In this document: one piece after another, positions 1 to 7,999 of the stretch
Position numbering within the stretch: the stretch's first letter is position 1
Layout of the letters: each line of letters starts with the position of its first letter
From: Akkermansiaceae bacterium
Lineage (GTDB): Bacteria; Verrucomicrobiota; Verrucomicrobiia; Verrucomicrobiales; Akkermansiaceae
Direction: 5' to 3'
NCBI GenBank assembly: GCA_903934285.1
Contig: CAIZNN010000212.1
Coordinates: forward strand, 62,001 to 126,000
DNA: 64,000 nucleotides
The notes under the pieces: generated by a model
The model's input: only the letters and a program-made list of their open reading frames with translations
The model's database searches: none
Told to the model about the DNA's origin: nothing
Made by a program: the position numbers and the translations under genes

Positions 1-314
1 GAAGGCTGCACGTCACTGTCGGCCAGAAATGCTTCGATGCCCGCATCCGCCAGCAGGATCAGCGCCCGCTCGCCAATCGCGGAAACCACCACTGCGTCCA
101 CCTTTTGTTGCTCAAGCCACTTCGGCAGCGATCCAGGTTTGTGCTCTGGCGCGGTGGAAACTTCCTGATTTCCCAAACGGAGAGTCTTGCGATCCCCCTC
201 ATAAATTAGAAATACCTTCGTGCCGCCAAAATGTTGGCTAAAAGCACCATCTGCCATCGGAATGGCAATTTTGACGATTTCCCTGTCTTGGATAGTCCGT
301 TTGTTGTCGCTCAT
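1..314 (-). CDS. NifX/NifB-type (dinitrogenase Fe-Mo cofactor family) domain protein, 3' end outside window
   Basis: Partial gene, running off the left edge. The minus strand reads MSDNKRTIQDREIVKIAI followed by PMADGAFSQHFGGTKVFLIY, the start of the NifX/NafY fold ('IAIP..DG..S.HFG' motif). About 104 residues are visible. An in-frame ATG seven codons upstream (335) is an alternative start. Proteins of this fold bind metal clusters or simply accompany redox genes; no nitrogenase gene is visible, so a nitrogen-fixation role is not implied. It is the last visible gene of a run with DUF2892, DUF6132 and thioredoxin genes on the same strand. Confidence 0.72.
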   Translation of the reverse strand, partial: MSDNKRTIQDREIVKIAIPMADGAFSQHFGGTKVFLIYEGDRKTLRLGNQEVSTAPEHKPGSLPKWLEQQKVDAVVVSAIGERALILLADAGIEAFLADSDVQP

Positions 315-422
315 TTGTTCTGAGCGTATGCCCATAACGAGACCGGTCAACCTTTTCTTTCGGCAGGCTTTGGAAATTTCAGGTCAAACCGGCATCAGTC
401 TGGCGCAAAACGCGCCGCGCAC

Positions 423-605
423 TCATCGGCCGACTCCGATTTTTCTGAGGATGAGTTCCAGCGGGCAGAAGTTGGTAAAGGACGACTGGAGCAAGTTGAA
501 GCCCACAAACGCCGTAAACCACAGCCAGTTGGGGTTATGGTAGTGGGCGAGGGCAAGGCTGATGAGGATGAAGGTGCCGGCAAACCGGCGAATGATGCGT
601 TCCAT
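423..605 (-). CDS. DUF2892 (YgaP-like) small inner-membrane protein
   Basis: 60 residues with two hydrophobic segments (about 10-20 and 26-42) and the family pattern 'NPNWLWFTAFVGFNLLQSSF' then 'TNFCPLELILRK'. DUF2892 is the membrane part of YgaP-like rhodaneses. Here it stands alone, but rhodanese and thioredoxin genes lie upstream on the same strand. The FCP cysteine is conserved in the family. An overlapping frame at 395-583 is a shadow. Spacing to the preceding DUF6132 gene is about 20 nt, consistent with one transcript. Confidence 0.8.
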   Translation of the reverse strand: MERIIRRFAGTFILISLALAHYHNPNWLWFTAFVGFNLLQSSFTNFCPLELILRKIGVGR

Positions 606-625
606 AATGTTAGGAAGGTCGATTG

Positions 626-793
626 TTAATGTATGATGTTAGATAGCAAGGCGCCCATCACCGCACCATAGATCGTGCTGATATAGGGGTTGCTGGTCAA
701 CGGACAGGTCCCTGACGAGCACCCGACAAATTTGTAATAACTGAAGCCGAGCACGCCTCCGACGCAAATTCCAATAATGAGTTTGATGATCAT
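626..793 (-). CDS. DUF6132-like small membrane protein with GCSxGxCPL motif
   Basis: 55 residues: one hydrophobic N-terminal segment, the motif FVGCSSGTCPLTSNP, then a second hydrophobic stretch. The start at 793 is chosen because AAGGAG lies just upstream of it; a longer frame from 811 lacks this. The two cysteines and the Pro-Leu are shared with the paralogue at 12798-12959. Function is unknown. The position between thioredoxin (14 nt upstream) and DUF2892 suggests a thiol or sulfur role (inference). Confidence 0.75.
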   Translation of the reverse strand: MIIKLIIGICVGGVLGFSYYKFVGCSSGTCPLTSNPYISTIYGAVMGALLSNIIH

Positions 794-807
794 GGAAAAT
801 CTCCTTT

Positions 808-1179
808 TCAAGTTTCTGAGGCAACTGCGGCTTGCGGGGTTGCCGTCATGGCACGTTCGATCCAGATCTGTAAGGTCTTCAGAGCGCCGGCGCCAACTGC
901 CTGGTCAATCATCTGCCCAGCACCAAACAACATGAGCGTCGGCACGCCCCGGACGCCATAGCGCCCCGCCAATTCAGGTGCGTTATCCACGTTGAGCTTG
1001 GCAAATTTCAGTGAGCCGGAAAACTCGCCAGCGAGCTGTTCGAGCAGCGGCGCGATCATTTTGCACGGGCCGCACCAAGGTGCGTAAAAGTCCACGACTA
1101 CCGGCCCGGTTGCTTTCAGGACTTCACGGTCAAAGGATGCTTCAGTCACTTCGATGATGTTTTGCGTATTTGATTTCAT
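808..1179 (-). CDS. trxA: thioredoxin
   Basis: 123 residues, a standard thioredoxin length. The redox site WCGPC is at residues 35-39 after DFYAP, and the cis-proline region GVPTLMLF is present. Cytosolic disulfide reductase. The start at 1179 is preceded by a TGTAAC-N15-GGCTCA promoter-like element only 16 nt upstream, so the leader would be very short. First gene of a unit continuing into the DUF6132, DUF2892 and NifX-like genes. The open frame extends upstream to 1329 but loses thioredoxin similarity, so that part is excluded. Confidence 0.93.
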   Translation of the reverse strand: MKSNTQNIIEVTEASFDREVLKATGPVVVDFYAPWCGPCKMIAPLLEQLAGEFSGSLKFAKLNVDNAPELAGRYGVRGVPTLMLFGAGQMIDQAVGAGALKTLQIWIERAMTATPQAAVASET

Positions 1180-1194
1180 TGCTTCGTCCACTAC

Positions 1195-1224
1195 TGAGCC
1201 ACGGGAGCCAGTAAAGTTACAAAT
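1195..1224 (-). promoter_or_regulatory. ECF-type promoter P1 (thioredoxin unit)
   Basis: On the minus strand TGTAAC (1221-1216) is followed after exactly 15 nt by GGCTCA (1200-1195), 16 nt before the thioredoxin ATG. The surrounding bases (ATTTGTAACTTT, CGTGGCTCA) match the element before the RND adaptor gene (18874-18903). The same motif and spacing precede the CoA-disulfide reductase and anti-sigma genes. Assignment to the ECF sigma at 5258-5899 is inference. Confidence 0.7.
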
Positions 1225-1259
1225 CGGCCTCAAAAAAAATCGGTCCTGACGCAAGCCGC

Positions 1260-2012
1260 TTAATGTGCGCCAACCAGAGCCATCAAATTTCGTCCGATCA
1301 GCGCGATGCCCAGCAGCACCACACACCACACGAAGCCGCGACGCAAGAGCATCGACGGCATACGGCTGGCAAGCGCCGTACCCGCAAGCATTCCGACGAT
1401 GGACACACCCAGAAAAGCCAGGGTGAGCGGCCAGTCAAAATTCACATATCGCAGTTGTCCGATCAGACCACCCAGGCAATTGACCGCAATGACGGCCAGT
1501 GAAGTGCCAATGGCCGGCTTCATGTCCAAGCCCGCAAATAGCACAAGCGCGGGCAGGATCAGAAATCCACCACCCACCCCGAGAAATCCGGTCAATACTC
1601 CGACAGCAATACCTGCGACCAGACAGCGCGATGGACGGCATTGATGGGATGGCATCGTTGTAGCACCATTTCGTAGCATACGCGTTCCCGCCACCAGCAT
1701 CAGCACACCAAACAATAGCAGTAGAACCGACGCGGACACCAGGTGGGTGAATTTAGCTCCCACAAATGCACCTGCCATTCCGCTCAAAGAAAAGAATGCT
1801 GCCGCTCTAAAATTGAAAGCTCCCCGCCGCATGTTAAGCAGAGCACCCAATGAACTTGTGCCGCCTACGATGACCAGCGACATCCCAACGGCTTGTTGCG
1901 CGGGAATCCCCGCAACATAAACCAGCACTGGCAGCGTGATGATCGAACCTCCACTGCCCAGAAGCCCGAGCGACAGTCCAATCAGCGCCGCCAGTGCAAG
2001 ACCGAATGTCAT
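1260..2012 (-). CDS. TauE/SafE-family sulfite/anion exporter
   Basis: 250 residues, almost entirely hydrophobic, with two homologous halves each bearing a glycine-rich motif (LGLLGSGGSIITLPVLVY near residue 17 and FLGVGGGFLILPALVL near 143). This is the TauE/SafE (DUF81) signature. Inner-membrane transporter probably moving sulfite or another sulfur-containing or organic anion. Its ATG shares one base with the stop of the methyltransferase gene (TGATG), indicating translational coupling. Rhodanese and CoA-disulfide reductase genes upstream support a sulfur role. Confidence 0.88.
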   Translation of the reverse strand: MTFGLALAALIGLSLGLLGSGGSIITLPVLVYVAGIPAQQAVGMSLVIVGGTSSLGALLNMRRGAFNFRAAAFFSLSGMAGAFVGAKFTHLVSASVLLLLFGVLMLVAGTRMLRNGATTMPSHQCRPSRCLVAGIAVGVLTGFLGVGGGFLILPALVLFAGLDMKPAIGTSLAVIAVNCLGGLIGQLRYVNFDWPLTLAFLGVSIVGMLAGTALASRMPSMLLRRGFVWCVVLLGIALIGRNLMALVGAH

Positions 2013-2623
2013 CAGGGTGGAAGTTGTGGACGGCGGGCAAGGATTTGAACGACCGCGCCACGACCATGATGGAAGCTGCCTTCTGTCACGTCGCGCTCAA
2101 TCTCTTGTGCGACAATGAATTCCAAGCCGGCAAGCTCTTCACGGAGGCTGTCCAGAGTCATCAGCAGTTCAGGAACCTTTGGTCCGCCGGTTCCCAAAGC
2201 CAACTGCGCAGGCGTGTATGCTTCCAGAATGAAAACACCGCCGGGTTTCAAGCCTTGGACCACTGCGGCGTGGACCTTGCGGCGCAAGGGCGGCGGCAAA
2301 TGCGCGAATGTCGCAACGATCCCCGCCCAGGCACCCGGCATAATTTCAAAGGATTCGAGATCCGCATGCACAGTCTCGATCGCCACACCGCTTGCTTCGG
2401 CGAGACGGAGCGCTTTGGCCAGACCCATTGCGGATTGATCCATTGCCGTCACACGATGGCTGAGTTTCGCCAGATAGACCGCATTGCGGCCTTCGCCCTC
2501 TGCCAGACAAAGCACCGGGCCGTCAGGAATGTGCATTGCCATTTCTGCCACAAATTCGTTGGGGTCCTGCCCATAAACGTAGTCATCGGCGGCGTAGCGA
2601 TCATCCCAAAATACGGTGTCCAT
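2012..2623 (-). CDS. class I SAM-dependent methyltransferase (TehB/thiopurine-MT-like)
   Basis: 203 residues starting MDTVFWDDRYAADDYVYGQ, typical of TehB-like methyltransferases. The SAM motif GPVLCLAEGEGRNAVYLA lies near residues 45-60 and the post-motif acidic residue is in RVTAMDQS. The start at 2623 matches the family N-terminus; the open frame runs to 2728 but would then overlap the rhodanese gene. Likely methylates small thiols, metalloids or similar soft nucleophiles (family inference). Sits between the rhodanese and TauE genes in a compact unit. Confidence 0.82.
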   Translation of the reverse strand: MDTVFWDDRYAADDYVYGQDPNEFVAEMAMHIPDGPVLCLAEGEGRNAVYLAKLSHRVTAMDQSAMGLAKALRLAEASGVAIETVHADLESFEIMPGAWAGIVATFAHLPPPLRRKVHAAVVQGLKPGGVFILEAYTPAQLALGTGGPKVPELLMTLDSLREELAGLEFIVAQEIERDVTEGSFHHGRGAVVQILARRPQLPP

Positions 2624-2690
2624 AAGAAAGGTTCGGAAGTTGCAGGTGATTTTCGGAAAGCACGAAACCTCACAATGATCGTCCGCGACA

Positions 2691-3065
2691 TCAGTTGCCG
2701 CGAGCTCCGCTGAGGATTTTCTCGGCACGGCCGTAGGAGCCGAGATTGAATACGTTGGCGTAACCCATGCCTTTCAATTGCCGTTTGGCGATGCCGCTGC
2801 GAGTTCCGCTCAGGCAATGTAGGAGCAGGACCTGGTCCTTGTCCGTCACACGTCGTGGCAAACTGCTCCGGAGTTCTCCCATCGGGATATTCACCGCCTT
2901 GGGCAGGTGTCCTCCACGGTATTCACCGGCCTCACGCACATCCACCACGAGCGCGCCTTGTTGCAGAAACCTGCGGGCGTTATCCGGCGAGATGAACGAC
3001 ATTCGCTTGAAGACCCACACTGCGACCATCACGCCGACGATAATCCATATCATTGTCCAATCCAT
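2691..3065 (-). CDS. membrane-anchored rhodanese-like protein
   Basis: 124 residues: an N-terminal membrane anchor (residues 5-20, MIWIIVGVMVAVWVFK) followed by a single rhodanese domain. The active loop LLHCLSGTRSG places the catalytic cysteine at residue 84; the preceding VDVREAGEYRGGHL is the typical CH2A motif. Carries sulfane sulfur as a cysteine persulfide. Follows the CoA-disulfide reductase gene by 28 nt with no separate promoter-like motif, so cotranscription is likely. Confidence 0.88.
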   Translation of the reverse strand: MDWTMIWIIVGVMVAVWVFKRMSFISPDNARRFLQQGALVVDVREAGEYRGGHLPKAVNIPMGELRSSLPRRVTDKDQVLLLHCLSGTRSGIAKRQLKGMGYANVFNLGSYGRAEKILSGARGN

Positions 3066-3093
3066 ATTTTTGTTATTTGAGTGAAAATCTATG

Positions 3094-4767
3094 TCAGGGT
3101 GTGGGCAATTTGGCGGGCGTGCGGGGATCGAAATGGGCGCGAATGCCGCCGGTGAGCGTCGAAACCTGGAAGCCGTTTTGCGCCAGGATGCGGGCGGCAA
3201 AATAGGCGGACTTGCCGAGGGCACAGACGGTCACCACCGGACGACTGCGATCCAGCTCGCCGAGGCGCTGGCGCAGTGCCCCGAGCGGGATATTTACCGA
3301 ACTCACTTGGGTCAACGGATGCGCCTGCACCAGTGCGGCAGGACGGGTGTCAACCACTTGCACTAGCGGGTCGTTAGGGATGGAATCAATAGGAGTCACG
3401 AGACCGTCGCGGGCATTGCAGGCGGTGAATGCGGCTAGGTTGACGATGTCCTTGGCAGCACCGAATGGCGGAGCGTATGCCAGTTCCAGTTGTGCTAGAT
3501 CATCAATGGTCAATCCGCCCGTAATGGCCGTGGCTATCACATCCAGACGCTTGTCCACCCCAAGGAAACCCGTGACTTGCGCACCGAGCACGCGGCCGGT
3601 TTCCGGATCCCAGAGCAATTTGAGCAGCAGCGGCTTCGCGCCGGGATAGTAACCGGCGTGATGGTTGTCGTTGACGGTGACGCTGCGATACATACGGCCT
3701 GCGGCACGAAGGCGTTTCTCCGACCATCCGGTCAACCCTGCGGCAACATCAAAGGCACGCACAATGGCGGTTCCCAGTGCCCCCGGGTATGGCTTGGTTT
3801 GTTCGAGATGGAAAATGTGATCGGCTGCCAGCCGGCCCTGACGATTGGCAGGGCCGCCCAAGGGAACTGCGGTCGCATCTCCACTCACAAAGTCTTTGAT
3901 CTCAATGGCATCGCCGGCGGCATAGATGTCGGGATCGCTGGTCTGCATGAATGGATTGACACAGATGTGGCCCCGCAGACCAAGTTCCAGTCCGGCATCA
4001 CGGGCGAGCGCGGTGTCTGGGCGCACGCCGATGCTCAACACCACAAGGTCGGCTTCCACTACGCGACCGGAGTTGAGGCGGCAAGTCAGCGCGGCTTCGC
4101 CGACAAAACCCGCGATTCCGTCGCCAAGGATGAGTTCGATGCCGTGGCGGCGAAGTTCGTCCTCCATCAGGTGTGTCATCGGGCCGTCAAGCGGCGGCAG
4201 CACTTGATCCTGGAGTTCGACCAACGTGACTTGTTTGCCCAGTCGTACGAATTGCTCGGCCATTTCCAGGCCGATGAAACCCGCGCCGATCACGGTTACG
4301 CGCCGGGCGCTGGCGGCGGTGGCCTTGATGCGATCCATGTCTTGCAACGAGCGCAGGGTAAACAGGCGGGGATCATCGATGCCCGGCAGGTCGGGCCGCA
4401 ACGGCACGGCACCTGGCGCGAGCAAAAGTTTGTCATAGGGCAGCCATTCGGTGGTGCCGGCGGCAATCTCACGCAACTGCACGCGCTTGCCCGGACGGTC
4501 AATGGCAATGGCTTCGGTGCTGGTGCGCACGTCGATAGCCAGCATGGCCTTGAGCGTCTGCGGGGTCTGCACGGCAAGCGCGTCGCGCTGCTTGATTTCT
4601 CCACCAATGAAATAGGGCAGGCCGCAGTTGGCGAAGGAAACATCAGGACCACGCTCTATCAATGTAATTTGGGCGGATTCGTCGAGCCGCCTGGCGCGGG
4701 CGGCACAGGAAGCTCCGGCGGCCACGCCGCCAACTATCACCAATCGCTTTCCGTTTGTGAGATTCAT
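3094..4767 (-). CDS. CoA-disulfide reductase-like flavoprotein with C-terminal rhodanese domain
   Basis: 557 residues. Residues 8-25 are the FAD Rossmann motif (LVIVGGVAAGASCAA). The redox cysteine of the CoADR/NADH-oxidase family is at position 48 (SFANCGLPYFIGG). The NAD(P)H Rossmann motif VIGAGFIGLEMAE is near 165, followed by a dimerization domain. The last ~95 residues form a rhodanese domain with active loop VCALGKSAYFAA. Such fusions reduce CoA persulfide/polysulfide or CoA disulfide (family knowledge). First gene of the CoADR-rhodanese-methyltransferase-TauE unit. A TGTAAC-N15-GGCTCT promoter-like element ends 15 nt before the ATG. Confidence 0.92.
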   Translation of the reverse strand: MNLTNGKRLVIVGGVAAGASCAARARRLDESAQITLIERGPDVSFANCGLPYFIGGEIKQRDALAVQTPQTLKAMLAIDVRTSTEAIAIDRPGKRVQLREIAAGTTEWLPYDKLLLAPGAVPLRPDLPGIDDPRLFTLRSLQDMDRIKATAASARRVTVIGAGFIGLEMAEQFVRLGKQVTLVELQDQVLPPLDGPMTHLMEDELRRHGIELILGDGIAGFVGEAALTCRLNSGRVVEADLVVLSIGVRPDTALARDAGLELGLRGHICVNPFMQTSDPDIYAAGDAIEIKDFVSGDATAVPLGGPANRQGRLAADHIFHLEQTKPYPGALGTAIVRAFDVAAGLTGWSEKRLRAAGRMYRSVTVNDNHHAGYYPGAKPLLLKLLWDPETGRVLGAQVTGFLGVDKRLDVIATAITGGLTIDDLAQLELAYAPPFGAAKDIVNLAAFTACNARDGLVTPIDSIPNDPLVQVVDTRPAALVQAHPLTQVSSVNIPLGALRQRLGELDRSRPVVTVCALGKSAYFAARILAQNGFQVSTLTGGIRAHFDPRTPAKLPTP

Positions 4768-4781
4768 AACGTTGGCTCGAT

Positions 4782-4812
4782 AGAGCCTCAGATCGGAGAA
4801 AAGTTACAAACC
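4782..4812 (-). promoter_or_regulatory. ECF-type promoter P2 (CoA-disulfide reductase unit)
   Basis: Minus-strand TGTAAC (4808-4803) and GGCTCT (4787-4782) are separated by 15 nt, with the TTT that follows TGTAAC also conserved. The ATG is 15 nt downstream. Same architecture as P1, P3 and P4; only the last base of the -10-like element differs. Confidence 0.65.
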
Positions 4813-4887
4813 TTTTGCGACCTCGGACATTCGCGACATGATCATCAGCAATCCCCGATGTGCGCGGTCAGCGAATCGCCAGACCGA

Positions 4888-5133
4888 TCACTTCGTTGAG
4901 AATTTTTCCTGCCACTTTGCGCGCAATGCTTCGTGCAATTGCTCCTTAAACCTGACGGGCAGTTCATACGGCTGGTCATTTTTGTAGAGCGTGATGGTCT
5001 GGCGGATGTTGTCCACGACGACCTGGCACGGGTTGCAGCCTGCCATGTGCTGCTCGAATTCCTCGCAAACGGACGGGTCAATCGTGCCGTCCACGTAGTC
5101 ATTGAGCATTGCCAGCATTTCTTCGCACTTCAT
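4888..5133 (-). CDS. zinc-finger (zf-HC2) anti-sigma factor
   Basis: 81 residues beginning MKCEEMLAMLNDYVDG, the usual opening of zf-HC2 anti-sigma factors. Zinc ligands H29-x3-C33-x2-C36 are visible (HMAGCNPC) and C3 is also present. No membrane segment follows, so this is a soluble, ZAS/RsrA-like sensor; such proteins often release sigma on thiol oxidation (family knowledge). The start at 5133 fits the motif; the frame extends to 5169 but that part overlaps the promoter-like element P3. Encoded 124 nt downstream of the cognate ECF sigma gene. Confidence 0.85.
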   Translation of the reverse strand: MKCEEMLAMLNDYVDGTIDPSVCEEFEQHMAGCNPCQVVVDNIRQTITLYKNDQPYELPVRFKEQLHEALRAKWQEKFSTK

Positions 5134-5152
5134 ATCGCGTGGGTAGTTGGAT

Positions 5153-5180
5153 TGAGCCGTGAGCGGCAAAAAAGTTACAG
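5153..5180 (-). promoter_or_regulatory. ECF-type promoter P3 (anti-sigma gene)
   Basis: Minus-strand TGTAAC (5179-5174), 15 nt, GGCTCA (5158-5153), 20 nt before the anti-sigma ATG and inside the gap after the sigma gene. If the sigma uses it, the anti-sigma would be made in response to sigma activity, a negative feedback loop (inference). Confidence 0.65.
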
Positions 5181-5257
5181 GGAGAATGGTGGTATTTTCA
5201 AAGCGGTTTCCGCCGACGCTTTAGAGGCGTGGGATGAAATACGGAACACCGCGGGCC

Positions 5258-5899
5258 TCAGCCATGGTGATGTGCCTGTTTGATGCGCGATGCCGGATCG
5301 CCGAGTGTGGTCGTGAGGCGTTCGCGCAGTTGCAGGCGGGCACGCAGCAGCCGCACCTTCACATTGGCCTCGCTCAAGCCGAGTGCGGTGGCGGTTTCAG
5401 TGACAGACAAGCCCTCCACGTCGCGCAGCAGGAAAACGATCCGGTGTTTCTCGTCCAACTGGGCGAGCGCCTCTTCAATCAAGCTGCGGGTCTCGTTCCT
5501 TGCCACCAATTCGCCCGGCGACTGGCTCCAATCGGCAATGTATTCCGGGTGGGGAATCGACTCGTCGCTTTCCGTGCTTTCGGTCGCCGCCTCCAAGGAA
5601 ACGGTGTCCAAGCCGTCGCGTTTGCGGATGACTTTGAGCGCCGCGTGAGTGGCAATCCGCAGCAGCCAGGTGGCAAAGCCCGCTTCGCCGCGAAACCCGT
5701 CCAGATGCTCCAGCGCGCTCAGGAACGTTTGTTGGGTCACATCCTCGGCATCCTGTTCGTGCCTCAGCATCCGCAGAGCGAGGGAATACACCCGCTTCTC
5801 GTACCGATTGGCCAAGCTCTCGAAGGCAAACAACTCCCCCGCTTTGGCGCGAACCACCAACTCGTCGTCTGCCGTCTCCGGGGCCATGAGATCCGTCAT
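5258..5899 (-). CDS. ECF RNA polymerase sigma factor
   Basis: 213 residues. Region 2 includes FESLANRYEKRVYSLALRML, RHEQDAEDVTQQTFL and FATWLLRIATHAALKVIRKR. Region 4 has EKHRIVFLLRDVEGLSVTE and the helix-turn-helix ATALGLSEANVKVRLLRARL. Length is typical of RpoE-like ECF sigmas. The zf-HC2 anti-sigma gene follows on the same strand. Probable targets are the four TGTAAC-N15-GGCTCA elements in this window. No such motif is seen before this gene itself, so it may be constitutively expressed. Confidence 0.92.
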   Translation of the reverse strand: MTDLMAPETADDELVVRAKAGELFAFESLANRYEKRVYSLALRMLRHEQDAEDVTQQTFLSALEHLDGFRGEAGFATWLLRIATHAALKVIRKRDGLDTVSLEAATESTESDESIPHPEYIADWSQSPGELVARNETRSLIEEALAQLDEKHRIVFLLRDVEGLSVTETATALGLSEANVKVRLLRARLQLRERLTTTLGDPASRIKQAHHHG

Positions 5900-6031
5900 A
5901 AAAATTGTCCGTCTGATGAACGATCCGTCATGCGCCCAATCCTATCCGAGGCACAGGTTCGGGTGGGCCGGTCGGGGGAGCCTTGCATGAAACCGCAGCC
6001 TCCGCAATCAAAGTTGCCGTTGGAGTTCGAC

Positions 6032-6106
6032 AACCATCATGCTGAAGGAATCCGGCGCACCCGGGAGGAAATGACACGGCGCCGACCGGGAATCTGGTCA
6101 CTCATC
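6032..6106 (+). pseudogene. fragment related to the esterase gene at 8000-9127
   Basis: About 75 bp, ending within the last codons of the response-regulator gene, resembles bases 8140-8215 of the downstream esterase gene. The readable part EGIRRTREEMTRRRPGIWSL matches GIRRTQEEMTRRRGGVWSV of the esterase E-set (CBM48-like) domain. A one-base difference before this segment shifts the frame, and nothing else of the gene is present. It looks like the scar of a duplicated or replaced esterase. Confidence 0.6.
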
Positions 6107-6479
6107 CTTCCAGGTGCCCTTCAATGACCCGGATGAGAATGTTCAAGTCCACCGGTTTAGCCAGGTACTCCTCATCGCCGATGTAGGCCTCGCTGCCGTG
6201 GGTTTCTTCATTCGATACAATGGCCGTGAGGAAGATGATCGGAATATCCTTCAGCAATGGGTCTTCCCGCAAGCGGGCCGCCACCGCGCCGCCATCCATC
6301 TCCGGCATCATAACGTCCAACAGAATCAGATCGGGCATGAACTCCCGGGCGGATTGAACGGCTACCAGGGCGTGATTTTCCTGGCGCACTTCGTAGGCAC
6401 CCGTTGCCACGAGATTACGTCTGACACCTCGTGTGATGCTGGCGTCGTCGTCGATGATGAGGATTCTATGCTTGGTCAT
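6102..6479 (-). CDS. single-domain response regulator
   Basis: 125 residues comprising only a receiver domain: acidic pocket IIDDD (8-12), phospho-acceptor D55 in LILLDVMMPEMDG, and the conserved lysine in YLAKPVD near 110. There is no output domain, so it probably works by protein interaction or phosphotransfer. Its ATG overlaps the stop of the histidine kinase gene by 4 nt (ATGA), making the two a coupled pair. Confidence 0.9.
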   Translation of the reverse strand: MTKHRILIIDDDASITRGVRRNLVATGAYEVRQENHALVAVQSAREFMPDLILLDVMMPEMDGGAVAARLREDPLLKDIPIIFLTAIVSNEETHGSEAYIGDEEYLAKPVDLNILIRVIEGHLEG

Positions 6480-7684
6480 GGATGTGGTTTCGGTTGCAGA
6501 TTAAATGTCAAAGTTGCGCGGGCCCCGCCTTCAGGACGATTTCCAAGTGTGACGCTGCCACCGTGAATCTGGATGATTCTGTGAACAATTGCCAATCCCA
6601 ACCCGGTGCCCTGTCCCGGAGGCTTGGTCGTATGGAACGGTTCGAAAATATTGGGTAACTGCTCCTGGGGAATACCGGGGCCGGTGTCCTCAACTTCAAG
6701 GATTACCTGGGGTTCGAGGACAATGCTTGTGTCGGTAGCCGCCTGCAACGAACTCCGCACCGTGAGTGTGCCGCCGTCTGACATGGCATGGACGGCGTTG
6801 GTGAACAGGTTGACCAACACGTGCTCCATGTGTGTATGGTCCAATGACAACATGGGCAAACCGGCTTGCAACTGTCGCACCACCTCGATTCGATGTTTGA
6901 GCAACTGGTGCCGAACCAGTCCGAGGGCATTCTCGACAATGGCGTTCAAATCTTCGGGAGACGGTTGCAGAGGGCGCGGCTTGGAGAAGTCCAGCATCAG
7001 GTTGATGATTTTGGTGCCTCGCAGGACCGCATGCTTCATGTCATGGAGCAAAGAGGCATCGTCCGCGTCGGAAATAGGGCGTTGGAGAAAGTAATCCACA
7101 CCCATGCCAAGGGTCATCAGCGGGTTCTTGACTTCGTGCGCAACTCCGGCGGCCATACGACCCACCGCTTCCATCTTGGCCGCTTCGATGAGTTGCATTT
7201 GCGTGCGCTGCAATTCGGTATTGGCCAACCGAAGTTTGCCCTCAGTCCGTCGGCGCACGGTCACTTCCGCTACCAATTTGGTGGTACGCCTGGCCACCGT
7301 CGCTTCGAGGTTTGCTTGGGTGGCTTTGAGGGTCGCCAACAAGGTGGCGACGACCACAAAGATGCCGCCCATCATCAGCGTGTTCCAGAAAACCACCCAT
7401 GGCTGAATGGTCGACCAGCGTTCCAGCCACTCCGCACCGAGCCAGGCTCCGGCACTGACCGTGGCGATGAACACGCCAACCCCACGACCTGCGAACCACG
7501 CGCACCAGCAAATCGGAACGAGGTAAAGCAATGTCACCGAAATCTCGATCCCTGTGAGGTAGTCGGAGACGGCAACCACCAGAACCATCCCCAAACTTGC
7601 TGCCAGTTTTCCCAACGGCAGCCGCGAATCACTCACTTTGTTCGTTAACGGTGGTGGATCGGTTGGATCAGGTTGTTGGTCCAT
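6476..7684 (-). CDS. membrane sensor histidine kinase
   Basis: 402 residues. Four or so hydrophobic segments in residues 25-115 form a membrane sensor without a large periplasmic loop, followed by a coiled coil (about 115-165). The H-box is [13 protein letters not shown] near residue 180. Then come an N-box region ([12 protein letters not shown]) and ATP-lid glycines ([17 protein letters not shown]). Family 4-like HisKA plus HATPase_c. Translationally coupled to the single-domain regulator downstream. The signal cannot be told from the sequence. Confidence 0.9.
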   Translation of the reverse strand: MDQQPDPTDPPPLTNKVSDSRLPLGKLAASLGMVLVVAVSDYLTGIEISVTLLYLVPICWCAWFAGRGVGVFIATVSAGAWLGAEWLERWSTIQPWVVFWNTLMMGGIFVVVATLLATLKATQANLEATVARRTTKLVAEVTVRRRTEGKLRLANTELQRTQMQLIEAAKMEAVGRMAAGVAHEVKNPLMTLGMGVDYFLQRPISDADDASLLHDMKHAVLRGTKIINLMLDFSKPRPLQPSPEDLNAIVENALGLVRHQLLKHRIEVVRQLQAGLPMLSLDHTHMEHVLVNLFTNAVHAMSDGGTLTVRSSLQAATDTSIVLEPQVILEVEDTGPGIPQEQLPNIFEPFHTTKPPGQGTGLGLAIVHRIIQIHGGSVTLGNRPEGGARATLTFNLQPKPHP

Positions 7685-7999
7685 CTGATGCTTGGTTCTT
7701 GGCGGCGACTACGGGCCTCCGCAACAGGTGAGAAAGCGCCACCCCCCACGGAATATTTCTGTAGATCTACCCAATCATGCGTCAATCACCGGCCAAGGTT
7801 CCTGAAATTTGTCGGCCACTACTCCGAACTCGCGTATTCCGAACAACGAATGTTCAGATGCCGGGCGCGTCGCGTCATGCCAAAACAGGCAAAACAAACC
7901 GCCACCCAATCCCCATGGTCGGCCCCGGTTTGACCGGCACGCAACTGCAAAATCGGGGATTCGACTGGAAAACGCCGGAAATCGCGCTTGAGTACGCCC
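7685..7999. other. intergenic region between divergent kinase and esterase genes
   Basis: 315 bp between two divergent genes that must hold both promoters. No tRNA, repeat, clear terminator hairpin or TGTAAC motif was found. Short open frames here overlap each other on both strands and have no recognisable family features. Confidence 0.5.

Noticed and set aside
395-583. Overlapping minus-strand frame of 62 codons at the DUF2892 gene
   Set aside because: The alternative frame (423-605) matches DUF2892 closely; this one is Ser/Pro-rich shadow.
3577-4899. 440-codon plus-strand frame opposite the CoA-disulfide reductase
   Set aside because: Antisense of a clear flavoprotein with all motifs in place; no independent support.
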